A DNA stretch of 8,949 nt from a bacterium (GTDB lineage: Bacteria; JALSQH01): assembly GCA_026985515.1 (NCBI GenBank), contig JALSQH010000187.1, forward strand, positions 1 to 8,949, read 5' to 3'. The notes under the pieces were generated by a model. That model made no database searches, was not told the DNA's origin, and saw only the letters and a list, made by a program, of their open reading frames with translations. A program made the position numbers and the translations under genes. Positions 1 to 5,441 of the stretch are shown here, in pieces. The first letter of the stretch is position 1. Each line of letters begins with the position of its first letter.

Positions 1-225
1 GCTGACGCGATTGTGGCACTGGCTGCAGGATTCGCCATTGGACTGGCTGCCTTTGGAGGCTCTATTGGACAGGGAAGATCCATCTCTTCAGCTCTTGAGG
101 GCATTGCCAGAAATCCAGGGGCAAGTGGGAAAATCACAACACCCATGATCATTGGTCTTGCAATGATTGAGTCACTGGTTATTTACGCCCTGCTCATTGC
201 CTTCCTTTTACAGGCAAAGATTTAA
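1..225 (+). CDS. atpE: F-type ATP synthase subunit c (3' part)
   Basis: This is the membrane rotor subunit of F1Fo ATP synthase; a ring of copies carries ions through Fo. The reading frame is open from base 1, so the N-terminus lies outside the window. The visible 74 residues form the classic hairpin: helix 1 (about residues 4-24), a polar loop with the ARNP signature (36-39), and helix 2 (about 49-70) with the ion-binding Glu57. Gln24, Glu57, Ser58 and Tyr62 have the same spacing as Gln32, Glu65, Ser66 and Tyr70 of the sodium-binding Ilyobacter c-ring (recalled from memory); the Thr67 position is Leu59. This suggests, but does not prove, sodium coupling. A GTG at base 13 is not the start, since the family needs residues upstream of it. 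A strong terminator begins 47 bases after the stop and no other atp gene follows, so atpE appears to end its operon. Confidence 0.95.
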   Translation, partial: ADAIVALAAGFAIGLAAFGGSIGQGRSISSALEGIARNPGASGKITTPMIIGLAMIESLVIYALLIAFLLQAKI

Positions 226-228
226 TTA

Positions 229-1098
229 ATGGATGGAACCTGGCTGAGAAAAGAAGAATTAAAGAAATCTGAAAGGTTCTTCTACTCTTTCCCCACAGGG
301 GGAGTGGAAGAACCTTTTCTTTTTCCCCTTCTATGTTACAGAGAAAATTCAAATTACTTCCTCCTTGATGGCTGGAAAAGAATATCTCTTCCACTTGAAA
401 AATTCCCTGCTCTCTTCTGGGATGAGGAGGAAAAAACTCCCTCAGAGGCACTTCAAATCTCCATAAAAGCAAATACAATCTTTCGGGGTATCAACAGCAT
501 TGAAAAGGGAAACATTGCCAGAATCGTTTTAAAATACTTTCCAGATGAAGTAAAAAACTTTGCACATCTCCTAAATCTCAACCTGGATGACTTTCACAGA
601 ATTGCCAGGGTAAACCTGTTAGATGATTCTGTAAAGACAATGATATCCCACTGGAAAATTCCTCCAAAGTGGGTGATAAAGATGTGCGAATACCCGGAAG
701 AGTGGAATGAGATCATGGATATAATCAGGGGAATAAAACTGACTTCCTCCCAGATGGTATGGCTGATTGACTCAATGTATGAACTATCTCACAGAACCGG
801 AACTCCACCGTCACAGATTATAAAGGACCTTCAACCAGTTGCAACATTTGAGGATTTACAGAGGAAAATAGAAAGAGTCAGATATCCTGTAATTTCCAGA
901 TACAATGCCATTGTTAGAGAGCTGCAGAAAAAATACCAGGATTCTGCGTTAAGGCTCTCTGTTCCCGAAAATTTTGAAGGTGAAGAAATAATCCTTAATT
1001 TAAGGATAAGAAGCGACGCTGATCTGGAAGATATTAAAAACAGAATTCAGAAACTTCTGGATGAGGAAAAATTGAGAAAGATACTGGAACTGCTGTGA
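229..1098 (+). CDS. ParB-like N-terminal-domain protein, role unknown
   Basis: This 289-residue protein resembles the ParB/KorB/Spo0J fold but is divergent. A segment LLDGWKR (45-51) corresponds to the ParB box I (of the DG.RR type). Residues 78-94, with NTIFR and NSIEKG, resemble box II (ENxxR followed by NPIE). A helical middle part (about 105-195) matches the place of the ParB helix-turn-helix region. The C-terminus (about 205-289) is charged and helical. The second box I arginine and the exact ENxxR spacing are not kept, so CTP binding or hydrolysis is uncertain. No parA or parS-like site is visible, so a role in chromosome segregation is not supported. It starts 3 bases after the atpE stop without a clear Shine-Dalgarno sequence, and a terminator hairpin overlaps codons 15-32. 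The only in-frame alternative before the ParB boxes is GTG at 304, inside the hairpin and also poorly served. Its stop overlaps the next gene's start (GTGA), so the two are probably co-translated. Confidence 0.72.
   Translation: MDGTWLRKEELKKSERFFYSFPTGGVEEPFLFPLLCYRENSNYFLLDGWKRISLPLEKFPALFWDEEEKTPSEALQISIKANTIFRGINSIEKGNIARIVLKYFPDEVKNFAHLLNLNLDDFHRIARVNLLDDSVKTMISHWKIPPKWVIKMCEYPEEWNEIMDIIRGIKLTSSQMVWLIDSMYELSHRTGTPPSQIIKDLQPVATFEDLQRKIERVRYPVISRYNAIVRELQKKYQDSALRLSVPENFEGEEIILNLRIRSDADLEDIKNRIQKLLDEEKLRKILELL
272..324 (+). terminator. Strong intrinsic terminator after atpE, inside the next ORF
   Basis: Bases 272-287 pair with 302-317 over 16 bp, with one G-U pair (283/306). After a three-base bulge (288-290), an apical CCCC/GGGG stem (291-294 with 298-301) closes an ACA loop. 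The right arm runs into a T-rich tract, TTTTCTTTTT (315-324). This is a textbook Rho-independent terminator placed 47 bases after the atpE stop, so it most likely ends the atp transcript. It also lies in codons 15-32 of the downstream ParB-like frame. It would therefore limit read-through into that gene, or the gene's annotated start needs revision. Confidence 0.88.
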
Positions 1099-2183
1099 TA
1101 AAAGAAATTCTGATTGAAAAAGAGGCAGAAATTTATCCATTTACAGAGGAAATAATAAAAAGGAACAGGGGAAAAGTAAAAATTTCCTTTATAGAAAAGA
1201 GAGAAAGGGACCTGTCTTCAGAAAAATGGGGTATCGCAAAGAGAAGATTGCTGTTGAGGACATTTAAGGGGAAATGGGTGAGGCAGTGCCCAGGTACAAA
1301 AAATCTCTTATGCTGCAATTATCTTGTCATAAATCCCGTAGTTAACTGTCCTTTTAACTGTACTTACTGTTTCCTCCAGGGTTATCTTGATGCACCATAT
1401 ATACAGGTTATGGTTAACATTGAAGATCTCTTTGAGGAACTTGACCAGTTTCTCAACAGAAATAGAAATGGAAGATTCAGAATAGGTACCGGGGAAATGG
1501 CAGATAGCCTTGCCCTTGACCGTTACATAGGATTGAACGAAAAACTGATCAGGTTCATCTCCAACTATCCAAATGCTGTCCTTGAACTGAAAACAAAATC
1601 GGCAGATGTTGAGCCACTGCTTAAAATTTCACATGGAAAAAATGTGGTAATTTCCTGGTCACTGGCACCTCTTAAAATTACGAAGGAAGAAGAACTGGGA
1701 ACGGATGATCTTACAAAAAGAATCTCTGCAATGGAAAAAGTTCTGAGGGCAGGTTACATGGTTGGTTTTCACTTTGATCCCATCATCTACTATGAGGGAT
1801 GGGAAAGGGGATACAGAGAAGTCGTAGAAAGCATTTTTACAAAAGTTCCTGAGAGACAGCTTGCCTGGGTAAGTATGGGATCTTTAAGATTTTTTCCTCA
1901 GCATCTTGAGTCTGCAAGGAAAAGATTTCCGCATCACACAATTCTCTTTCAGGAAATGGTCCCTGGTGCCGACAGAAAACTGAGATATCCCAAACCGGTG
2001 CGAATTGAAATGTACAGAAAAATTTATACCTGGATAAAAAGCATTCGACCGGGAGCTTTTATATATCTGTGTATGGAAGGAAAAGATGTATGGAAAAAGG
2101 TGTTTGGATTTGCACCGGAAAATGATGTCAAGGTGGGAGAACTCTTTTTCAGATACTCCGGGGCACTGGTTAACTTTCAATAA
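1095..2183 (+). CDS. SPL-like radical SAM protein (spore photoproduct lyase family)
   Basis: This is a 362-residue radical S-adenosylmethionine protein. Cys85, Cys89 and Cys92 form the CX3CX2C motif that holds the 4Fe-4S cluster, followed by FLQGYL as in spore photoproduct lyase (SplB). Just before it, CPGTKNLLCC (Cys65, Cys73, Cys74) matches a cysteine signature I recall from the non-sporulating SPL-like subgroup; it may bind metal, which is inference. GFHFDPIIYYEGWERGY (224-240) and the C-terminal YLCMEGKDVW (325-334) are also family-like. Aligned from memory to Bacillus SplB, the hydrogen-donor Cys141 falls at about Glu134, so repair of spore photoproduct by the known mechanism is doubtful. 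The substrate is unknown. The GTG start overlaps the preceding stop in a GTGA quartet, implying coupled translation with the ParB-like gene. Its 3' end overlaps the convergent cupin gene by 14 bp. Confidence 0.88.
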   Translation: MIKEILIEKEAEIYPFTEEIIKRNRGKVKISFIEKRERDLSSEKWGIAKRRLLLRTFKGKWVRQCPGTKNLLCCNYLVINPVVNCPFNCTYCFLQGYLDAPYIQVMVNIEDLFEELDQFLNRNRNGRFRIGTGEMADSLALDRYIGLNEKLIRFISNYPNAVLELKTKSADVEPLLKISHGKNVVISWSLAPLKITKEEELGTDDLTKRISAMEKVLRAGYMVGFHFDPIIYYEGWERGYREVVESIFTKVPERQLAWVSMGSLRFFPQHLESARKRFPHHTILFQEMVPGADRKLRYPKPVRIEMYRKIYTWIKSIRPGAFIYLCMEGKDVWKKVFGFAPENDVKVGELFFRYSGALVNFQ

Positions 2184-2505
2184 TGTAATCTTCCCTTACA
2201 GGATGCCATGCATCAAGGCACTCACAATCTTCAACGGCAACAGCTGAATGTTTAGCACCAGAGGGGATCTTAACTCCCTCCCCTGCACCCAGAATCTTCC
2301 TGGTCCCCTCCAGCTCAAACTCCAGTTTCCCCCTTACTACCACAGTAATCTGTTCATGAGGATGAGTATGTGGAGGAATTCGGGCTCCTCTCTCCATAAC
2401 CACCCTCGTTACCATGAGATTATTAAGGTGCACCTCCTGAAGCGTAACTCCTCTTCCCATTTCTCTCTCTGGCAAAATGGGCCAGAAAAAGAAATTTTCC
2501 CTCAT
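2170..2505 (-). CDS. Small single-domain cupin (KdgF-like)
   Basis: A 111-residue single cupin barrel. Motif 1 is PPHTHPHEQ (44-52) ending in Gly59; His46 and His48 are the likely metal ligands, with Glu51 or Gln52 at the usual glutamate place. Motif 2 is IPSGAKHS (80-87) with His86 as the third histidine. The HxHPHEQ form recalls KdgF-type uronate-processing cupins, but many unrelated small cupins share it, so neither substrate nor enzymatic activity can be named. The start ATG shares ATGA with the stop of the polyprenyl synthase gene, and a GGGAGAA Shine-Dalgarno sequence lies within that upstream gene, so the two are co-expressed. Its end overlaps the convergent radical SAM gene. I see no convincing terminator behind it. 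Confidence 0.87.
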   Translation of the reverse strand: MRENFFFWPILPEREMGRGVTLQEVHLNNLMVTRVVMERGARIPPHTHPHEQITVVVRGKLEFELEGTRKILGAGEGVKIPSGAKHSAVAVEDCECLDAWHPVREDYIIES

Positions 2506-3446
2506 GAAATTCTCCCTGTTAATACTTCAAGGAGTGCCTTCAGCTGCTCTTTTCCCTCTCCATCTGGAAGGAAAGTAATCTTATCAAGAGCGGTCAGGGT
2601 CTGCTGCCTTGCTATCTGCCTCGCCTGATCAAATACCCCCTCTCTTTCCATATCTTCCACAAGCTTCGCCACCTCCTCCCCATCTATTCCTTCTCCACTC
2701 CATAATTCTTTAACCCTCTCCGATTTACCTCTCTGAAAATAGAGTATTAGTGGTAGAGTGGGCTTCTTTTCATAAAAATCTTTGAATCTGTCCTTACCAA
2801 GAATTTCACCCGGTGTGGTGTAATCTATGATGTCATCTATAATCTGAAAAGCTCTCCCTATGGCAATACCTGCATCTGAGAGATAGGCAACAAGCTCATC
2901 TTTCTGAAGGTAGAGAGGCACAATTATGAAAGCAAGTCTGAAGAGGGCTCCAGTTTTTCTATCTATGATCTGATAATACTGGTTAACCCTCATATTGACA
3001 TTTCCCCTGTGGGAAAGCTGGATCAATTCACCCTCTGCCATCATTTCAACTGAAAAAACAAATTCACGCAGCAGGTCAAGTCTATTTCTCATTGCAATGA
3101 GATTGTATGCCCTGGATACAATGAAATCTCCCATTAAAACAGATACATTGGCTCCCCACAGATAAAACACAGTTTTCTTTCCCCTTCTTGTTTCTCCAAA
3201 ATCAACCACATCATCATGCATGAGACTTGCAGTATGGATCAGTTCCACGGATGTGGCAAAATCCAGAAAATCTTCTCTCTTCGCTCCAAGCGACTTACCC
3301 ACAAGAAGAGTAATGAGAGGCCTGACTCTCTTTCCTCCCGACTCCACAATATACCTGCTTACCTCCTGAATCAGATGATTATCTGATCCCAGGACAGCGA
3401 TGAGGTTTTTATCAAGATCAGCAACTTCAGCAGTAAATCTTTCCAT
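2502..3446 (-). CDS. ispB: Long-chain trans-polyprenyl diphosphate synthase
   Basis: This 314-residue enzyme adds isopentenyl diphosphate units to an allylic primer, giving the side chain of quinones (octaprenyl or similar). All family marks are present: GGKRVRP (37-43), the first aspartate-rich motif DDVVD (78-82) within LIHTASLMHDD, then RRGK (87-90), MGDF (105-108), the lysine-threonine pair K164-T165, and the second aspartate-rich motif DDIID (204-208). Length and the region before the first aspartate motif fit the long-chain IspB/HepT type rather than farnesyl or geranylgeranyl synthases; exact chain length cannot be read from sequence. The ATG is preceded by an AAGGCGGG ribosome site (3459-3452) and a sigma70-like promoter. 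It is divergent from rplM-rpsI, much as E. coli ispB is divergent from another ribosomal protein pair, rplU-rpmA. It is co-translated with the cupin gene. Confidence 0.93.
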   Translation of the reverse strand: MERFTAEVADLDKNLIAVLGSDNHLIQEVSRYIVESGGKRVRPLITLLVGKSLGAKREDFLDFATSVELIHTASLMHDDVVDFGETRRGKKTVFYLWGANVSVLMGDFIVSRAYNLIAMRNRLDLLREFVFSVEMMAEGELIQLSHRGNVNMRVNQYYQIIDRKTGALFRLAFIIVPLYLQKDELVAYLSDAGIAIGRAFQIIDDIIDYTTPGEILGKDRFKDFYEKKPTLPLILYFQRGKSERVKELWSGEGIDGEEVAKLVEDMEREGVFDQARQIARQQTLTALDKITFLPDGEGKEQLKALLEVLTGRIS

Positions 3447-3471
3447 TTTAACCCGCCTTGAAACCTCTTAA

Positions 3472-3499
3472 ATTATATGAATAATATGTTAAAAATCAA
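3472..3499 (-). promoter_or_regulatory. Sigma70-type promoter of the polyprenyl synthase gene
   Basis: Read on the minus strand, a -35 box TTGATT (3499-3494, four of six consensus bases) is followed after 16 bp by a perfect -10 box TATAAT (3477-3472). Transcription would start near 3465, giving a leader of about 20 bases with an AAGGCGGG ribosome site before the ATG at 3446. Confidence 0.7.
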
Positions 3500-3513
3500 A
3501 AAATCCAGCCTCC

Positions 3514-3541
3514 TTGACAATACTGCTCTCATTCATATAAT
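3514..3541 (+). promoter_or_regulatory. Consensus sigma70 promoter of rplM-rpsI
   Basis: A perfect -35 TTGACA (3514-3519) and a perfect -10 TATAAT (3536-3541) are separated by 16 bp. An A-rich stretch upstream (about 3490-3503) could act as a partial UP element. Transcription would start near 3548, leaving a leader of about 23 bases with purine-rich ribosome-site sequence (AAGGAAGGG) before ATG 3571. The leader is too short for a structured L13 autoregulatory leader of the usual kind. Confidence 0.88.
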
Positions 3542-3570
3542 TTAACAACAAACTAAAGGAAGGGTGGTTT

Positions 3571-4005
3571 ATGCGAACTTACAGTTTCAAAACAAGAGAA
3601 GTTGAGAGAAAGTGGTATCTGATTGATGCAAAAGGGAAAACTCTGGGAAGACTTGCCAGTCAGATTGCGAAGATACTGAGAGGGAAACATAAACCTGAAT
3701 TTACTCCCCACGCTGATGTGGGAGATTTTGTGGTGGTGATTAACGCTGCGGAAGTAAAACTTACAGGGAAGAAACTTCTTCAGAAAAAATATTACAGATA
3801 CAGTGGATACCCCGGAGGACTCAAGGAATTCACTGCAAAGCAGATGCTGGAGAGACACCCTGAATACATTCTTTATCACGCTGTTAAGGGAATGATGCCC
3901 AAGAATAGGCTGGCAAGGAAACAACTTAAAAAGCTGAAAATTTACCCTGGACCTGAACATCCGCATCAGGCTCAAAAACCTGAACCCCTTGAAATTGATG
4001 TGTAA
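3571..4005 (+). CDS. rplM: 50S ribosomal protein L13
   Basis: A 144-residue protein of the large ribosomal subunit, close to the usual 142. The family pattern is clear: [20 protein letters not shown] near the N-terminus (14-33), the basic [10 protein letters not shown] stretch, the [14 protein letters not shown] segment (about 54-68), YRYSGYPGG (75-83) and [11 protein letters not shown] (104-114). It starts at an ATG behind a purine-rich ribosome site and a consensus promoter, and ends with tandem TAA stops 12 bases before rpsI. The pair rplM-rpsI is an almost universal bacterial operon. Confidence 0.98.
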   Translation: MRTYSFKTREVERKWYLIDAKGKTLGRLASQIAKILRGKHKPEFTPHADVGDFVVVINAAEVKLTGKKLLQKKYYRYSGYPGGLKEFTAKQMLERHPEYILYHAVKGMMPKNRLARKQLKKLKIYPGPEHPHQAQKPEPLEIDV

Positions 4006-4006
4006 T

Positions 4007-4013
4007 AAGGAGG
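4007..4013 (+). promoter_or_regulatory. Consensus Shine-Dalgarno sequence of rpsI
   Basis: AAGGAGG, the full anti-16S complement, lies four bases before the ATG of rpsI and partly within the second of two tandem TAA stops of rplM. It fixes the rpsI start at 4018 and shows that this organism uses ordinary ribosome sites. The weak or absent sites before argC, kdsB and the ParB-like gene therefore stand out. Confidence 0.9.
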
Positions 4014-4017
4014 GAAA

Positions 4018-4413
4018 ATGAGCGAAGAAAGATGGCACGCTGTTGGTAAAAGAAAAACAGCTGTTGCAAGAGTATGGCTAAAACCCGGTACCGGGAAAAT
4101 AGTAATAAATAAGAATATGCCACCTGAAGAGTATTTTGACAGAATAACCTCACTGATAAAAATACGACAGCCCCTGACTCTCACCAACACCCAGAACAAA
4201 TTTGACATATATGTTAACGTCAGAGGTGGTGGCAAATCTGCACAGGCAGAAGCCATAAGACACGGCATAGCAAGAGCACTCGTCGTTTACGACGAGTCTC
4301 TGAGACCCACCCTCAAAAAGGCTGGTTTGCTTACCCGGGACGCCAGAATGGTGGAAAGAAAAAAGTATGGTCGCCACAAGGCAAGAAGAAGCCATCAATT
4401 CTCCAAGAGGTAA
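4018..4413 (+). CDS. rpsI: 30S ribosomal protein S9
   Basis: A 131-residue small-subunit protein. It shows [19 protein letters not shown] (10-28), the [23 protein letters not shown] block (67-88) and the conserved tail [21 protein letters not shown]. It ends in QFSKR, whose last residues contact P-site tRNA in known ribosomes. Co-transcribed with rplM. A strong RNA hairpin can form in its 3' half (4274-4300). argC follows after 9 bases, so the ribosomal transcript probably extends into biosynthetic genes unless stopped by the hairpin in argC. Confidence 0.98.
   Translation: MSEERWHAVGKRKTAVARVWLKPGTGKIVINKNMPPEEYFDRITSLIKIRQPLTLTNTQNKFDIYVNVRGGGKSAQAEAIRHGIARALVVYDESLRPTLKKAGLLTRDARMVERKKYGRHKARRSHQFSKR
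4274..4300 (+). other. Strong intragenic hairpin in rpsI
   Basis: ACTCGTCG (4278-4285) and CGACGAGT (4290-4297) pair perfectly around a TTTA loop. GAG (4274-4276) and CTC (4298-4300) extend the stem past one bulged C. The codons used (CTC, GTC, TAC, GAC, GAG) are less A-rich than those around them, which makes the pairing look selected. No T-tract follows, so it is not an intrinsic terminator; RNA stability or pausing are possible roles. Confidence 0.55.
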
Positions 4414-4422
4414 TATTGACAG

Positions 4423-5427
4423 GTGGGGAAATATCTAATTGCAATTATTGGAGCCAGTGGATACACAGGCGGAGAACTTCTCCGCCTTTTCTGTTTTCAT
4501 CCAGATGTAGAGGTTGTCTCGGTAACTTCAAGGCAATACAAGGGTAAGAGTGTCTCTGAGGTATTTCCATTCTTAAATGGTTGCTACGATCTCAGATTCA
4601 AATCAATAAGTGAAGTAAAAGATGAGGCAGATTTTTACTTCCTGGCTCTCCCGCACGGTGTGAGTATGCTCCATGCAAGGAAATTCCTTGAATATGGGAA
4701 AGTAATTGACCTTGGAGCTGATTTCAGGCTGAAGGATATTGAAAAATACAGAAAATGGTATGGAGACCATCAGGATACTGACCTGATAAAAGAATCTGTT
4801 TATGGTCTTCCAGAGATAAACAGAGAAAACATCAAAAATGCAAAACTGGTGGCGAATCCGGGATGTTACCCCACCTCTGTGATTCTCGGGACATACCCCC
4901 TTGTAAAAGAAGGAATTGTGGAGGAGCCGGTTATTGTTGATTCAAAATCTGGAGTTACTGGAGCAGGAAGATTCCCCTCACCCAATCTCCATTTTCCTGA
5001 AGTGAATGAAAATTTCAATCCATATAAAATCAACGGGCACAGACATCTTGCTGAAATGGAAGAGCAACTTGGGATCAAGCTTATTTTTACCCCTCATCTC
5101 CTGCCCATTGACAGAGGTATTCTCTCATCCATCTATGCAAAAACAAAGAAAGATGTTACGCTCAAAGAGATTGAGGAAATTTTCCAGAAATACTACGGTA
5201 ACGAAAAATTTGTAAGATTGCTCGGCAACAGAGCCCCACACGTGAAAGATGTGAGGGGGAGCAATTTTATTGACATTGGCTGGGCAATAGATGGTTCCAT
5301 TCTGAAAGTATTTGTCGCAATTGACAATCTGGTTAAAGGTGCAAGTGGGCAGGCCATTCAGAATTTCAACATTATGGCGGGGTTACCCGAAGAAACCGGG
5401 TTGACTTCTCCATCCCTTTTCCCATAA
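4423..5427 (+). CDS. argC: N-acetyl-gamma-glutamyl-phosphate reductase
   Basis: The third enzyme of arginine (acetylated ornithine) synthesis: it reduces N-acetylglutamyl phosphate to the semialdehyde with NADPH. The 334-residue protein has the nucleotide-binding GASGYTGGEL (10-19), LALPHG (74-79), DLGADFRL (97-104), the active-site Cys148 in NPGCYPT (146-152), SGVTGAGR (176-183) and NGHRH (204-208) with catalytic-type histidines. NLVKGASGQAIQNFN (302-316) is near the end. The start is GTG, the first possible start after an in-frame stop at 4417-4419; its ribosome site is weak, the best candidate being AGAGG within the end of rpsI. A terminator-like hairpin overlaps codons 15-22. Placement behind rplM-rpsI is known from Geobacter-type genomes, as far as I recall. 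Confidence 0.96.
   Translation: MGKYLIAIIGASGYTGGELLRLFCFHPDVEVVSVTSRQYKGKSVSEVFPFLNGCYDLRFKSISEVKDEADFYFLALPHGVSMLHARKFLEYGKVIDLGADFRLKDIEKYRKWYGDHQDTDLIKESVYGLPEINRENIKNAKLVANPGCYPTSVILGTYPLVKEGIVEEPVIVDSKSGVTGAGRFPSPNLHFPEVNENFNPYKINGHRHLAEMEEQLGIKLIFTPHLLPIDRGILSSIYAKTKKDVTLKEIEEIFQKYYGNEKFVRLLGNRAPHVKDVRGSNFIDIGWAIDGSILKVFVAIDNLVKGASGQAIQNFNIMAGLPEETGLTSPSLFP
4467..4497 (+). terminator. Terminator-like hairpin (possible attenuator) inside argC
   Basis: AGGCGGAG (4467-4474) pairs perfectly with CTCCGCCT (4480-4487) around the loop AACTT; the symmetry even continues into the loop. TTTCTGTTTT follows (4488-4497). The shape and T-rich tail are those of an intrinsic terminator, though the tail is interrupted. 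It lies 54 bases after the rpsI stop, where an end to the ribosomal transcript would be expected, yet inside codons 15-22 of argC. These codons encode the conserved GGELLRL segment, so part of the symmetry could be coincidence; but CGC (Arg21) is unusual beside the AGA/AGG habit seen here. Confidence 0.55.
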
Positions 5428-5430
5428 AAT
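5401..5430 (+). promoter_or_regulatory. Possible promoter before kdsB
   Basis: TTGACT (5401-5406) and TAAAAT (5425-5430) each match five of six consensus bases with an 18-bp spacer. Transcription would start about 5437, only about five bases before the kdsB ATG, giving an almost leaderless message. kdsB has no evident Shine-Dalgarno sequence, which fits, but the call is weak since the site overlaps the end of argC. Confidence 0.3.
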
Positions 5431-5441
5431 AGTTCTGTCAG

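Larger units (their letters stand above)
3468..3545. repeat. Perfect 15-bp inverted repeat spanning both divergent -10 regions
   Basis: ATTCATATAATTTAA occurs on the plus strand at 3531-3545 and, identically, on the minus strand at 3482-3468, with 48 bp between the arms. Each copy contains the TATAAT box of its own promoter plus five bases upstream and four downstream. It could be a shared operator or simply two promoters kept alike. The flanking bases on both sides differ, so the identity stops sharply. Confidence 0.85.

Noticed and set aside
304-306. GTG as the true start of the ParB-like gene
   Set aside because: It sits in the right arm of the terminator stem and the G-rich stretch before it is too close to serve as a ribosome site. 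Not excluded, but less likely than ATG 229.
2092-2117. Possible minus-strand terminator behind the cupin gene (GGTG/CACC followed by TTTTT)
   Set aside because: The stem is only four base pairs with a ten-base loop, too weak to call.
3553-4038. A 161-codon minus-strand open frame opposite rplM
   Set aside because: It is wholly antisense to a certain ribosomal protein gene and its start lies within rpsI; no domain or ribosome site supports it.
4084-4095. Perfect 12-bp palindrome CCCGGTACCGGG in rpsI
   Set aside because: It has no loop, so it makes a poor RNA hairpin, and it encodes the conserved KPGTGK segment; probably chance.
4416-4421. Perfect TTGACA between rpsI and argC as a -35 box for argC
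   Set aside because: The only good -10 (TCTAAT, 4434-4439) is 12 bp away, too close; other spacings give poor -10 matches.
5385-5401. ACCCG/CGGGT inverted repeat at the end of argC as a terminator
   Set aside because: The stem is five base pairs and no T-tract follows directly.
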